Part shown: positions 52,475 to 61,916 of the stretch, piece by piece | Position numbering within the stretch: the first letter of the stretch is position 1 | Layout of the letters: each line of letters opens with the position of its first letter | Assembly: GCA_965237895.1 (NCBI GenBank) | Contig: CBDEGR010000002.1 | Location: 1,364,001-1,428,000, forward strand | DNA from: CBDEGR01 sp965237895 | Lineage (GTDB): Bacteria > Acidobacteriota > Terriglobia > UBA7540 > JAPUME01 | Reading direction: 5' to 3' | Length of the DNA: 64,000 bases | Notes under the pieces: generated by a model | What the model was told of the DNA's origin: nothing | What the model saw: only the letters and a program-made list of their open reading frames with translations | Database searches by the model: none | Program-made: the position numbers and the translations under genes

Positions 52475-52761
52475 AAAAGTTAGCCCCTCTCTTCCATCGG
52501 CGGCCTTTGGGTCGAATCCCCTCTTTCACGGTCGGTGTCGGGTAAAACGGTTGTGCAACCTTTTTCGAGTATCCGGCTTCTCACTGACCGGTTACCTCCT
52601 TGTCTGTGTCAAGATAGAATGAGACTGGCCCTGCCATTGTGCGGTAGGTTGTAGTAAAATAGGAACATCCGTTAATTCCGATGAGGGTTCGTTACGCGGA
52701 TATCCCTTAAAGTAGCGTGGCGGGGAGCGATGCTGGTGACGAACCAGAGGGGAAAGGTGAC

Positions 52762-54198
52762 GTGAAAATGGGTCGACGCAAGCTAAGAGGGTCCGTTTTG
52801 GGATTTATATTCCTGATTCCTTGGATGTTTTTTGGTCTTGCTTGCAGAAATTCCGCGGACCTTTACGAGAGTCAAATGGAAACGGTTCCACCCGAGTTTA
52901 GTACGGGAAGGTTACTGGTCCAGATGAAGGACGCCCCGCTCGATAACCTGGTGAAATTCGAGATTACGGTGGACAGTATTGTCTTGGCCCCCGGAGACGT
53001 GGAGGCCTTGGCGGCTCCGGTGGAAATCGAGCTTACCAGCCTGCAAATGACCGTGGATACGGTCCAACTCTCGGAAGGCGTGGAGGTCGGAACCTATACG
53101 AGCGCGACGTTCACTTTCTCGAACCCTGAAATTAAGTACTGTCCGGAACCGCTTGATGCGGGCTGCTCCAGCCCGATCGAATTGGAGGGGGCCGACCTTC
53201 CGCTTCAATCCACCACGGCCACTGTAAACGTGGACTTTACTGTAAGCGAGGACTCCTTCAGAGTTGTCGGCGCGCCCGCAGCGCTGCTGGTGGATTTCGA
53301 TATTCAGTCTTCGGTCCTTACCGATGTGTATGGGAATATTACAGGTGTGAATCCCACGCTTACGGCCGTGGTTCGTGATCTCGATGTTGAGCTGAATGAA
53401 TTCGAAGAGGAAGGCCTAGTGCTGAGCGTTAACCGGAGTAGTTTATTTGAAGGAAGTTTCGTGCTGGAGCTTTTCACCAGTTGTGCCCAAATTACCCTGT
53501 CCGTAAATCCGGACACGGTGTTTGACGAATTCTTCGATGAGGCTCTCCTGGAGGATGTCTTCGCAAGCCTTGAGGTGGGGCAACTGGTCGAGGTCCATGG
53601 AGACATGAACGCCACCGGAGATATCGTGGCCACAGAAGTGGAGTTTGAAGACGATACTGCGGATTTGGAAGCCGAGGGAGTGATTCTCGCCCTTGACGTA
53701 CCGAACAATCAGTTTACCTTCCTGCTCCAGAAGGTCATTCCCTGCGGCGCGCCGGTGCTGGCAGGGGATGTGATTACTGTTACGGTAGACAACGTGAACA
53801 CGACCTTCCGCATCGATGAAGACGACTTGGCCGTTGACGAGACCTTGTTCGACCAGTTTTCCGACCTGACGGTAGGGCAGAGACTCGATCTTGATCCTGT
53901 GGGGGATAATTTCGTGCCCCCGGTGACGGCGGACAAACTCAAGCTCGAGGATCAAACCATCCGCGGGACCGTGGCGGAGGTCATCGGCCTCCAGGTTTTC
54001 GAACTGGCGCCGGACGCGACGATTATCGAAGATACCTCGATCACGGTGAACGTTGCAGCCTTGACGGAGTTCGAGGACAACTCCAGCGTGGGGGAACTCT
54101 TCTCCACTAAACCTGTGAGGGTGAAAGGGCTTTTGTTGAAGGGCGCGACCGGGCTGATTCTGGAAGCCAAAAAGGTGGACCCCTCGCCGGAGTCGTAA
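52762..54198 (+). CDS. DUF4382/DUF5666-type surface lipoprotein
   Basis: GTG 52762 follows GGAAAGGTGAC; ATG 52768 is an alternative. A lipoprotein signal (LGFIFLIPWMFFGLAC) is followed by a DUF4382-like domain (GRLLVQMKDAPLDNLVKFEI, ITVDSIVLAPGDVEAL, up to about residue 210) and several DUF5666-like OB-fold repeats (LVEVHGDMNATGDIVATEVE, RGTVAEVIGLQVFEL). The mature protein is strongly acidic. Such lipoproteins are frequent in Acidobacteriota. The repeats resemble carboxypeptidase-regulatory or binding modules, but no biochemical role is known to me. The gene stands alone, convergent with the antiporter. Confidence 0.85.
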   Translation: MKMGRRKLRGSVLGFIFLIPWMFFGLACRNSADLYESQMETVPPEFSTGRLLVQMKDAPLDNLVKFEITVDSIVLAPGDVEALAAPVEIELTSLQMTVDTVQLSEGVEVGTYTSATFTFSNPEIKYCPEPLDAGCSSPIELEGADLPLQSTTATVNVDFTVSEDSFRVVGAPAALLVDFDIQSSVLTDVYGNITGVNPTLTAVVRDLDVELNEFEEEGLVLSVNRSSLFEGSFVLELFTSCAQITLSVNPDTVFDEFFDEALLEDVFASLEVGQLVEVHGDMNATGDIVATEVEFEDDTADLEAEGVILALDVPNNQFTFLLQKVIPCGAPVLAGDVITVTVDNVNTTFRIDEDDLAVDETLFDQFSDLTVGQRLDLDPVGDNFVPPVTADKLKLEDQTIRGTVAEVIGLQVFELAPDATIIEDTSITVNVAALTEFEDNSSVGELFSTKPVRVKGLLLKGATGLILEAKKVDPSPES

Positions 54199-54211
54199 AC
54201 GATTCCGTTTT

Positions 54212-55528
54212 TTACCTTTTAAATAGGATTTTCAAAAGCGGCGGGGTAAGCAACGTCGTAACCATCACCATCACCACAAGGGCGGAAACCGTGGTGGAGG
54301 AGAAGATCGGTTGATTGTTCACCATTAAGCCGGCGCCGATTCCGACAAAGATCAAACCGACCTCTCCGCGGGGAATCATCCCCACCCCCACCACGAGGCG
54401 GTTGATTCCCTTTTCCAGGACTCCGAACGAACAGACCTGCTTGCCGACGATTGCTGCCAGACTGAGTGCCGCGGCAAAGCCCAGGATTTTGGCGGAAGCA
54501 AACGAAGTCAAGTCTACCTTGAGTCCCATCATGACAAAGAACACCGGCACGATGACGGCCAAAATGGGATCTATCAACGCGCGAACATCCTGCTCCCCCC
54601 GTCCCCGATAGACCTCGAAGTGACCCTCCTCCAAGTAGAGTCCCGCGGCGAAGGCTCCCACAATCGGCGCCAATCCGAAGGCAGCCGCCAGGGCCGACAT
54701 CGCAAAGCAGTGGGCCACGGCGATGACGAGCGGAATTCTCCTGACGCGAAATCGGGCTGCATATCGAAGGATGTGTGACACGACGAACCGCCCGATAAGA
54801 AACGACCCCACCATGAAGACCAGCGCTTTCCCGATGATTTTGAGAACCCGAAGATATTCAACATCCACTTGGCCGGATTGGGCGATCGAGCTAACGATGC
54901 CGGAGACGACGGCCAGAACGATCAAGCCGAGAACGTCGTCCACCACCGCCGCGCCTAGAATGATGCGCGCTTCTTTGCTCTTGGTCTTTTTCAGGTCTTG
55001 AAGAACGCGCGCCGTAATCCCGACGCTGGTTGCCGCCAGCGTCGCGCCTATGAACAGGTGGACGTACCATGCCGCCTCGGTCAGAAACATGGAGGAGACC
55101 CAGTAGCCGAGGCCGATCGGGGCCAGCACGCCCAGTAAAGCCACCAGCATGGCCGAAAGTCCCACTTCCAGCAATTCATGGAGCTGCGACTCCAGCCCCA
55201 CATCGAACAGGAGCAGAATGACGCCGATCTCGGCCACCATCTCCAATCCCGGCTGGCTCTTCAGGCTTTCGAAAAACGGGATGCCCACCAGGACCAAGTT
55301 TCCCAGAACGACGCCTATCACCAGCTCTCCCAGTACGGTGGGCATGGACCAGCGTTTGAACAACTCCCCGCCCATCTTAGCCGCAACCAAGATGACGGCG
55401 ATTGCCAGCAGGAAGAAGATCAGTTGGCTGTCTCCGTGTTCGCCCCCTTCGCTCGAGGGGGACTGATCGCCTGCCCAGGCCGCTATCCCGAAAAGAAGAA
55501 CCACGGCAAGGTAAAGGGTTCGTTTCAT
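54212..55528 (-). CDS. CPA2-family cation/proton antiporter (Kef/NapA-like)
   Basis: The start ATG 55528 is preferred because GAGGAG lies eight bases upstream; ATG 55543 would put that site inside the gene. After a cleavable-looking signal (LYLAVVLLFGIAAWA) and a short His/Glu/Ser-rich loop come 12-13 membrane helices with LGELVIGVVLGNLVL, EIGVILLLFDVGLESQ, GAAVVDDVLGLIVLAVVSG (Asp-Asp pair of electrogenic CPA2 carriers) and MIPRGEVGLIFVGIGAGL. The 438-residue protein has no RCK/TrkA-N domain, so it is closer to NapA/GerN Na+/H+ exchangers than to glutathione-gated KefB/C. Confidence 0.92.
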   Translation of the reverse strand: MKRTLYLAVVLLFGIAAWAGDQSPSSEGGEHGDSQLIFFLLAIAVILVAAKMGGELFKRWSMPTVLGELVIGVVLGNLVLVGIPFFESLKSQPGLEMVAEIGVILLLFDVGLESQLHELLEVGLSAMLVALLGVLAPIGLGYWVSSMFLTEAAWYVHLFIGATLAATSVGITARVLQDLKKTKSKEARIILGAAVVDDVLGLIVLAVVSGIVSSIAQSGQVDVEYLRVLKIIGKALVFMVGSFLIGRFVVSHILRYAARFRVRRIPLVIAVAHCFAMSALAAAFGLAPIVGAFAAGLYLEEGHFEVYRGRGEQDVRALIDPILAVIVPVFFVMMGLKVDLTSFASAKILGFAAALSLAAIVGKQVCSFGVLEKGINRLVVGVGMIPRGEVGLIFVGIGAGLMVNNQPIFSSTTVSALVVMVMVTTLLTPPLLKILFKR

Positions 55529-55543
55529 CAAAGAACTCCTCAT

Positions 55544-55929
55544 GAAGATCGAGTTTCAAACGGATTGGTACGAGGCTTTCCATGGGAAAGTTTCTCACTC
55601 CACGGAAAACCGATTTTCTGAAATGATCCGGGCCGTACACCCTTCGGATCAGAATCTGCTAGGGTGTGCTACCGGGAGGAATCCTGTCAAGGAGGAAGTG
55701 GGTGGATGGTTTCCGGTTACGGCAGGAGCGAAGTGGGAAGACGCATTTTTGCCGGTCCTCCTTGACGAACCTCGGAGCGACCGCCAATCTTGACAATGCC
55801 TTGATTGCGGTCTAGTCTGAGCCACATTGGAGGGGCGAGCCTGCGGTTTTTTCTCCCAAGGAAAAAGAATTTATCGGCCCCGGATGTTGCGGTTTCACGA
55901 ATTAATTTATTTCAACGAGGTTTCATGAA
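55544..55929. other. Divergent intergenic region (antiporter / CehA-type gene)
   Basis: These 386 bp hold no gene I can support. They should contain the promoters of both divergent genes; the only clear element is the rightward promoter at 55790-55818. Confidence 0.55.
55790..55818 (+). promoter_or_regulatory. Candidate sigma70 promoter for the CehA-type gene
   Basis: TTGACA (55790-55795), a 17-bp spacer and TAGTCT (55813-55818) lie about 110 bp upstream of the start at 55930. The -10 match is modest. Confidence 0.45.
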
Positions 55930-58284
55930 ATGAAAATTCGAAGGGAAGGTCTTGACTTAAGAAGGAGGCGCTCGTGCCTTTGGGGATGGTGCCTGGTTGC
56001 TTTAACGCTGCCGGCGGCAAAGCCGATCTTGGCGCAGGAGTTGCCCCTGGTTGAAAATGTTGAGCTTCAACCGTTGGCGTCACAAGCGCTGCGGCTGATT
56101 GAAGCGATGGAGTACCTTGGCTCACCCTTCCGCCGGGAAGATCAGGAGCAGCTCCGTAAGGCCGCCGAGTTGCAGGACGTAAAGGACTCCCAAGAGGCCG
56201 TGGTGCGGATTCAGAAGATTCTGGACCGCTATGTGCTGATCGCCGTGCGGATTGACGCCGAGAGCCGCGTCAAGGTGGATCGCGGTCCGGCCCGGGCGGA
56301 GCTGATGGAGCAGGGCTGGCGGCCCTATCTCGTCAAGGTCAACAACCAAGCCCCCGTGACGGCGGAGCTTCGCGTGGAGAGTCCGAACGCAGCGCCCGTC
56401 TATCGCAGATCGACGAACAGCTCCAGCCCGGAAAATGAAATTAAACCTCACCACCTCATGCAGCGCTGGCTCGATATATTTCTTTACAAGAAGCGGCCCA
56501 TGCAGCCGCGGCTCTCCGGTCTCGAACTTGAATACCTCATTCTCCAGTTGTATAGCCGGGACAAAGGTAAACGAGAAGCCAAGATCAGCTTCAATGTGGG
56601 GCAGGGAACGCAGGACATCGGGTTCCGCAACGATGTGAATATCGTCTTCACCAGCCGGCCCTCTCAAGACGTTACCCTGAAGGTTCTCGATGAAGAGGGC
56701 CGTCCCACGACGGCGTCCTTCGTCTTCCGTGACCAGCAGGGGCAGGTCTATCCGTCGCAGGCCAAGCGCCTCGCGCCGGACTTTCCTTTTCATCCGCAGG
56801 TCTACCGAGCCGACGGCGAAACGTTGAAGCTGCCGCCGGGGGAATACGAAGTCGAATTTACGCGCGGGCCGGAGTATCATCTTCAGCGCCGAACGGTGGA
56901 AGTTTCAGGCGACGGCCCGCAGACGCTTTCGTTCCGTTTGAAGCGTTGGATTCGGCCCGCTCAATGGGGATGGTATTCGGGCGATCACCACATCCACGCC
57001 GCCGGGTGCGCGCATTATGAAGACCCCACCGAAGGCGTCTTTCCCAAGGACATGATGCGGCACATCCAAGGCGAGGACTTGAACGTGGGCAATGTTCTCA
57101 CCTGGGGGCCGTGCTTCTATTTCCAGAAGCAGTTTTTCGAAGGTAAAGTCCACGCGCTTTCCACGAAGGAAAACCTGTTGCGGTATGACGTTGAAGTCTC
57201 CGGATTTCCTTCCAGCCACGCGGGCCATCTGGTGTTGTTGAAGTTGAAGGAGCAGGAGTATCCCGGCACGAAAAGGATCGAAGACTGGCCCACCTGGAAC
57301 CTGCCGATTCTAAAGTGGGCGCGGAGCCAGGGAGCCGTCATCGGATTCGCGCATTCCGGCTGGGGGTTGAAGGTGGAGACCGACGAGTTTCCCAACTACG
57401 AGATGCCGCCGTTCGACGGCATCGGGGCGAACGAGTACATCGTGGACGTCACCCACGGCGTGGTGGACATCATCTCGACGATTGATACGCCCGCTCCGTG
57501 GGAGTTGAACATCTGGTATCACACGCTGAACGCCGGGTTCCGCACCCGCATCAGTGGTGAGACGGATTTCCCCTGCATCTACGGCCAGAGGGTCGGGTTG
57601 GGGCGAGTCTATGTGAAGCTGGACGGAGAACTTGATTACGACTCCTGGGTGGAGGGCGTGCGCGCGGGGCGCTCCTACGTATCCGACGGCAAGAGCCACC
57701 TGATGGATTTCAAAGTGAACGGCTTGTTGGTGGGAGATGCCGTGAGGGATTCAAAGATGGAAGAAAAGCAGAGATCGAAGCCGAGCGAAATCCGGCTCTC
57801 GAAGCCCGGTAAGGTTCGGGTGACGGCCCGCGTCTCCGCCTTTTTGGATGAGAAGCCGAATCGGAAATTGCAGAATCGGCCGCTCGACCAAAAACCGTAT
57901 TGGGACGTAGAGCGGGCGCGCATCGGCGACTCACGCCGAATTCCGCTCGAATTGGTTGTGAACGGGTTTCCGGTGGCGAAGAAAAACATCGTAGCGAACG
58001 GGACGGTGCAGGATCTCGCCTTTGATGTTTCCATCGAGCGGAGCAGTTGGGTGGCGCTGCGGATTTTCCCCTCTTCCCACACGAATCCGGTCTTTGTGCT
58101 GGTGGACGGAAAGCCCATACGCGCCTCACGGCGGAGCGTCGAGTGGTGCCTGAAGGCCGTCGATCAGTGTTGGAGTCAAAAGAGGAAGAAAATTTCCGCC
58201 GAGGAAACGGCGGAAGCCGAGAAAGCCTACCAGCACGCCCGGGAGACGTACCGGCGCATCTTGGCGGATACGAAAACGGAGTAA
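55930..58284 (+). CDS. CehA/McbA-family secreted metallohydrolase (PHP domain)
   Basis: The 784-residue protein has a signal peptide (WGWCLVALTLPAAKPILAQ), a helical N-terminal region, a carboxypeptidase-regulatory-like beta domain (about 255-335, KVLDEEGRPTTASFVFRDQQ) and a PHP-type catalytic domain with WYSGDHHIHAAGCAHYEDPT near 350, GAVIGFAHSGWG near 470 and ETDFPCIYG near 550. These histidines and acids match the divalent-metal sites of CehA/McbA hydrolases, which cleave carbamate insecticides; natural substrates are unknown. The C-terminus is rich in charged helices. It is followed 24 bp later by the PilZ gene. Confidence 0.88.
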   Translation: MKIRREGLDLRRRRSCLWGWCLVALTLPAAKPILAQELPLVENVELQPLASQALRLIEAMEYLGSPFRREDQEQLRKAAELQDVKDSQEAVVRIQKILDRYVLIAVRIDAESRVKVDRGPARAELMEQGWRPYLVKVNNQAPVTAELRVESPNAAPVYRRSTNSSSPENEIKPHHLMQRWLDIFLYKKRPMQPRLSGLELEYLILQLYSRDKGKREAKISFNVGQGTQDIGFRNDVNIVFTSRPSQDVTLKVLDEEGRPTTASFVFRDQQGQVYPSQAKRLAPDFPFHPQVYRADGETLKLPPGEYEVEFTRGPEYHLQRRTVEVSGDGPQTLSFRLKRWIRPAQWGWYSGDHHIHAAGCAHYEDPTEGVFPKDMMRHIQGEDLNVGNVLTWGPCFYFQKQFFEGKVHALSTKENLLRYDVEVSGFPSSHAGHLVLLKLKEQEYPGTKRIEDWPTWNLPILKWARSQGAVIGFAHSGWGLKVETDEFPNYEMPPFDGIGANEYIVDVTHGVVDIISTIDTPAPWELNIWYHTLNAGFRTRISGETDFPCIYGQRVGLGRVYVKLDGELDYDSWVEGVRAGRSYVSDGKSHLMDFKVNGLLVGDAVRDSKMEEKQRSKPSEIRLSKPGKVRVTARVSAFLDEKPNRKLQNRPLDQKPYWDVERARIGDSRRIPLELVVNGFPVAKKNIVANGTVQDLAFDVSIERSSWVALRIFPSSHTNPVFVLVDGKPIRASRRSVEWCLKAVDQCWSQKRKKISAEETAEAEKAYQHARETYRRILADTKTE

Positions 58285-58308
58285 ATTTTTGAGCAAGGTC
58301 CGGACCGA

Positions 58309-58659
58309 ATGAGCCCAGGGGAACAGGAACGGAGAAAATCACCGCGCTATTCGTTTAACGGAACGGCGGTGATCTGTCTGGCGGGAAAGGCAGAGACAGT
58401 GCGCCTCCGCGTGGTGGGATTTGGGATTTCAGGCTGCCGCGTCGAGATCGGCCAACCCATCAAGGAGGATCAGGAGTTCCAACTTACCATACAGTCGAGC
58501 CGCGAACAGATTATTACGAATGTGGTGGTCCGACACTGAAATCCGAAAGGGTTTGCCGGTCTGCGGTTTACTTCGATGTCTTCGGAGGCGAGAAGAAAAC
58601 TGGAACAGTTGGTCGACTACATCTCCCGTAACTATACGGAGGGGAAGGGTGGACGGTGA
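58309..58659 (+). pseudogene. PilZ-domain protein interrupted by an in-frame TGA
   Basis: The first 76 codons read EQERRKSPRYSFNGTAVICL (the RRxxxR c-di-GMP arm), LRVVGFGISGCRVEIGQPI (the D/NxSxxG region, here GISGCR) and IITNVVVRH, then TGA at 58537-58539. The same frame continues without shift as NPKGFAGLRFTSMSSEARRK and LEQLVDYISRNYTEG, which is the expected last strand and helix of PilZ. A TGG codon (RHWNPKGFAGLRF) would restore a 116-residue protein. A point nonsense mutation or base-call error is likely. Confidence 0.7.
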
Positions 58660-58703
58660 AGGGTTCCCCTTGCTCCGCATCCCGTTCCTGCTGCCGACTT
58701 GGG

Positions 58704-59156
58704 TTACCGAGGATAGGGATGCCCTTTGAGGATCGTAAATCCGCGGTAGATCTGCTCCAGCAGCAGCGCCCGCGCCCAATCATGGGTAAAGGTCATACGG
58801 GAGAGCGAGAGCCGCAGGTCGGCTTTTTCGAGGTCGCTTTCCGAAAACCCCTCCGCCCCTCCCAGGAAGAAGCAGATCTCCCTGGTTCCTTGTAGAGCCT
58901 GCTTTTCCATCCACCGGGCCAATTCTTTCGAGGAGTACTGCTTCCCGCGCCCGTCGAGATATACCTTGAAAGAACTCTTATCTTTTTTCCGGGAGGAGTT
59001 TCGCCCGCCGCTTCTCGCCGCAGCCTTTCGGCTTCGGTTGGGGGTCTCTTCGATTTGAACGTCGGCGAAGGGCTGAAGCCGACGGAAATACTCGTCCGTC
59101 AAGGCCCGCAGATTCGGGTTCTTCGTTTTGCCTTGCCAACAGATTCGAATGCGCAT
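58704..59156 (-). CDS. rlmH: 23S rRNA (pseudouridine1915-N3)-methyltransferase RlmH
   Basis: RlmH is a homodimeric SPOUT methyltransferase that acts on helix 69 of mature 70S ribosomes. The 150-residue protein ends in the knot region CFFLGGAEGFSESDLEKADL and SLSRMTFTHDWARALLLEQI, YRGFTILKGHPYPR. The usual terminal PYH is PYP here, so the last conserved His is missing, which is odd. A basic Ser/Arg/Lys insert (about 40-62) is longer than in E. coli. It is the last gene of the rplU-rpmA-obgE-nadD-rsfS-rlmH run. Confidence 0.93.
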   Translation of the reverse strand: MRIRICWQGKTKNPNLRALTDEYFRRLQPFADVQIEETPNRSRKAAARSGGRNSSRKKDKSSFKVYLDGRGKQYSSKELARWMEKQALQGTREICFFLGGAEGFSESDLEKADLRLSLSRMTFTHDWARALLLEQIYRGFTILKGHPYPR

Positions 59157-59190
59157 GGGAGGGGTCCGTCCGAATTAAGGGGTTGCCGCC

Positions 59191-59574
59191 TCAGAGGCTC
59201 CCGGCGGCTCCCCCCGGGTGATCCTTCTCCTTTTCATCACCAGCCAAGGGGATGCGCGTGGCGGCGCGCCAGAGCCGTTCCAGGTCGTAGAATTCTCGAG
59301 CCCGTGAAGAAAAGATATGCACGACGAAGTCCAAGTAATCCATCAGAATCCATTGGCCCGATGGATAGCCTTCGATGTGGGGAAAGGCAGCGCTGCTCTT
59401 TTTCAAGTCCTCGTGGATGGCGTCACAGACCGCTTGCATTTGCCGGGACGAGGTGCCCGAGCAAATTAAAAAATAGTCCGTGAACGAACAGACGCCGTTC
59501 ATCTCCAGCAGGCGGAGATCGGCCGCTTTCTTCTCTTGGGCGATGCGGATGGCCTGTTCCAAGGCGGGCGTCAT
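59191..59574 (-). CDS. rsfS: Ribosomal silencing factor RsfS
   Basis: RsfS binds L14 and blocks 30S/50S joining when nutrients are scarce. The 127-residue protein (ATG 59574, MTPALEQAIRIAQEKKAADL) has the family core CSFTDYFLICSGTSSRQMQA, EGYPSGQWILMDYLDFVVHI and FSSRAREFYDLERLW. The open frame extends 41 codons further 5' into the nadD end, but those residues are not conserved. It lies 16 bp after nadD. Confidence 0.95.
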   Translation of the reverse strand: MTPALEQAIRIAQEKKAADLRLLEMNGVCSFTDYFLICSGTSSRQMQAVCDAIHEDLKKSSAAFPHIEGYPSGQWILMDYLDFVVHIFSSRAREFYDLERLWRAATRIPLAGDEKEKDHPGGAAGSL

Positions 59575-59590
59575 AATTCTTATTGCTTCT

Positions 59591-60250
59591 TTACTTCTTT
59601 CGGATGTAGAGATTCTCTTTCCAGATATATTCTCCCACTTCTGGCGGGACGGCTTTCGGGATGGGCCGTCCGCGCCGGACGGCGTTGCGGATTTCATGGG
59701 CGGAGACGGATTGGCGTATCCCGCTCAGCAATAAAACCCTCGAAGCTCCGAGCCGAATCTCTTTTCCGTGCCGCGTCGGGCCGGACGTGCCCCGCAGCAG
59801 TCCGGAGGGCAGCATTTCGAGGACGGTTTCCATCCCGAAGCCCGGCCGGGATACGACGATAAAGTGAATCAGCTTCAATAACTCCCGCCAGCCGTGCCAG
59901 CTCCGAATGTCGAGGAAGGCGTCGACGCCGATGAGAAAGTAGAGACGGTCGCGAGCCTTCAGGTGGCGTCGTGCCCGGCGGACGGTGTCCAAGGAATAAT
60001 TGACACGCCCGTCGGCGCTGGGCGCCTCGAGCAGCGAAGGCACGAAGATCGGATGCCGGGCGCAGGCCAGCGTCACCATCGCGTAACGATGGGAGAAATC
60101 CGTCAGCGGCTTGTGTGTCTTATGGGGCGGACGGCCGGAAGGGACGAACATTACCCGGTCCAGACCGTAGCGCCGCGCGGCGACTTCCGCGGCCTTCAGA
60201 TGTCCCGTATGAATCGGATCGAAGGTTCCGCCAAACAGCACGATCTTCAA
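59591..60250 (-). CDS. nadD: Nicotinate-nucleotide adenylyltransferase
   Basis: The enzyme makes deamido-NAD from nicotinate mononucleotide and ATP. The start TTG 60250 gives LKIVLFGGTFDPIHTGHLKA, with the GGTFDPxHxGH nucleotide-binding motif at the N-terminus, and it overlaps the obgE stop (TTGA), so translation is coupled. FLIGVDAFLDIRSWHGWREL and SGIRQSVSAHEIRNAV (the ISxTxIR-like motif, here VSAHEIR) complete the fold. The 219-residue length is normal. Confidence 0.95.
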   Translation of the reverse strand: MKIVLFGGTFDPIHTGHLKAAEVAARRYGLDRVMFVPSGRPPHKTHKPLTDFSHRYAMVTLACARHPIFVPSLLEAPSADGRVNYSLDTVRRARRHLKARDRLYFLIGVDAFLDIRSWHGWRELLKLIHFIVVSRPGFGMETVLEMLPSGLLRGTSGPTRHGKEIRLGASRVLLLSGIRQSVSAHEIRNAVRRGRPIPKAVPPEVGEYIWKENLYIRKK

Positions 60251-61332
60251 GGTTCCCTTGCCGCCTCCTGTTTCGGTTCGAGGGATTCGAAATGGTCCGA
60301 AGATGTCGTCGCTTCCGTTTCTTTCTCGGCGGCGAAACATTCTTGAATTTTCCCCCAGACGGATTGCTTCAGCCGGTCCAGCCCCTGCCCGGTTTGCGAA
60401 GAGATTTCAAACAGCGGTTGGTCCGTCTCCCGGCAGAATTTCCGCAGCGCATCGAGACGGTCGCATCCGGCCGCGGCATCGACTTTCGAGGCGACGACCA
60501 GCAAGGGCTTCTTCGCCACCTCGGGGCTGAATTGTTTCAGCTCTTCCATGATGACATGAAAATTTTCGACGGCGTCGCCGTGGGTGGTCCCGGAGACGTC
60601 GATCAGATGGAGCAGCAACCGTGTCCGCTCGATGTGCTTCAGAAAGCGCGATCCCAGCCCGTGCCCCTCGTGTGCGCCTTCGATGATACCGGGAATATCG
60701 GCCATGACGAACGACCGATACTCGTCCAGCGCCACCACGCCCAGGTGCGGCTCCAGCGTTGTGAATGGATAGTCGGCGATCTTCGGGCGGGCCGCGCTCA
60801 GCCGCGATATCAACGTCGACTTTCCCGCATTCGGAAATCCCACCAGACCGACGTCGGCCAGAAGCTTCAGCTCCAACCGATAGTCTACGACTTGACCCGG
60901 TTTTCCCGGCGTTGCAAAATGGGGCGCTCGCCGGGTCGGGGTGGCGAAGTTCTGATTCCCGCGTCCGCCGCGCCCGCCGGCCGCGGCCCGGAAGCGCTCT
61001 CCGGGCTGCGAAAAATCGTGGACCTTTTCTCCGGTTTCCAAATCGTAGATCACCGTTCCAACCGGGATCTGGACGGTCAGGCTTTCGCCGTCGCGTCCGT
61101 GGCGATTCGAGCCCTCTCCGTGGCGGCCTTGCCGGGCCTCGAAGCGGTGCTTGTAGCGAAGGTGCAGCAGCGTGTTCATGTGCGGATTGCTTTCGAGGTA
61201 GATGTCGCCGCCCCTGCCGCCGTCGCCCCCGCTCGGTCCCCCGCGCGGGATGAACTTCTCCCGCCGGAAGGCGACGCAGCCGTTGCCGCCCCCGCCCGCG
61301 TTCAGGTGAATTTTTACTTCGTCAATAAACAT
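60247..61332 (-). CDS. obgE: GTPase ObgE/CgtA
   Basis: The 361-residue protein has the glycine-rich Obg fold (1-160, MFIDEVKIHLNAGGGGNGCV, GGPSGGDGGRGGDIYLES, GGRGGRGNQNF) and a GTPase domain with VGFPNAGKSTLISRLS (P loop), YPFTTLEPHLG, ADIPGIIEGAHEGHGLGSRF (G3) and LLVVASKVDA (G4). It monitors 50S assembly and links it to stress signalling. The C-terminal OCT domain is short or absent. It sits 294 bp after rpmA; that spacer (61333-61626) shows no gene. Confidence 0.96.
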   Translation of the reverse strand: MFIDEVKIHLNAGGGGNGCVAFRREKFIPRGGPSGGDGGRGGDIYLESNPHMNTLLHLRYKHRFEARQGRHGEGSNRHGRDGESLTVQIPVGTVIYDLETGEKVHDFSQPGERFRAAAGGRGGRGNQNFATPTRRAPHFATPGKPGQVVDYRLELKLLADVGLVGFPNAGKSTLISRLSAARPKIADYPFTTLEPHLGVVALDEYRSFVMADIPGIIEGAHEGHGLGSRFLKHIERTRLLLHLIDVSGTTHGDAVENFHVIMEELKQFSPEVAKKPLLVVASKVDAAAGCDRLDALRKFCRETDQPLFEISSQTGQGLDRLKQSVWGKIQECFAAEKETEATTSSDHFESLEPKQEAAREP

Positions 61333-61626
61333 GGATCAGCACACGAATCAACACGGAATGGGCCGATACCTCCGATAACCTGTATTACTCCTCCCTTTAC
61401 GCCTCCTCTGTTACGTCTCCTCGGGCTGGGATATTTTTCCGGACCCGAGCCCGGCTGGAGGAGAGCGGCCAGGGAAAATGCTCTTGGCGAAGGCGAATCC
61501 TCGGCCCCCGGAGACGAGGGTCTCTGCGAAGTATTCCGGAAAAGAGAGGAATGGAATGCGGACGAAGGGGTAATCCGATCAAAATTTCCGCGCTGCCCAA
61601 GCAAGGAGCCTCGCTGGGATGTGAGA

Positions 61627-61890
61627 TCAGGCGGGGGGTGGCGCTTCAATGCTCACGTAATGTCCGACCCGGCCCCGATCCTGGTACTTTACGAATCCCG
61701 AAATTTTGGCAAACAGGGTATCGTCGCGTCCTCGGCCGACGTTCGTGCCGGGTTTGATGCGGGTTCCGCGCTGCCGCACCAAGATGGACCCCCCCGTGAC
61801 GTACTGGCCGCCGTAGCGCTTTACACCCAGCCGTTGGCCGTGTGAGTCACGACCGTTTCTTGAGCTTCCTAAACCTTTTTTATGTGCCAT
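61627..61890 (-). CDS. rpmA: 50S ribosomal protein L27
   Basis: The 87-residue protein reads MAHKKGLGSSRNGRDSHGQR, LGVKRYGGQYVTGGSILVRQ and GTRIKPGTNVGRGRDDTLFA, a textbook L27. Its N-terminal tail reaches the peptidyl transferase centre. There is no Firmicutes-type cleavable N-terminal extension. It lies 26 bp after rplU. Confidence 0.97.
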   Translation of the reverse strand: MAHKKGLGSSRNGRDSHGQRLGVKRYGGQYVTGGSILVRQRGTRIKPGTNVGRGRDDTLFAKISGFVKYQDRGRVGHYVSIEAPPPA

Positions 61891-61916
61891 TTCCTGCTCT
61901 CCAACCGAGTGCCCGC

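Noticed and set aside
60115..61845. 576-codon rightward open frame across nadD, obgE and rpmA
   Set aside because: Antisense to three well-supported genes and without recognisable motifs.
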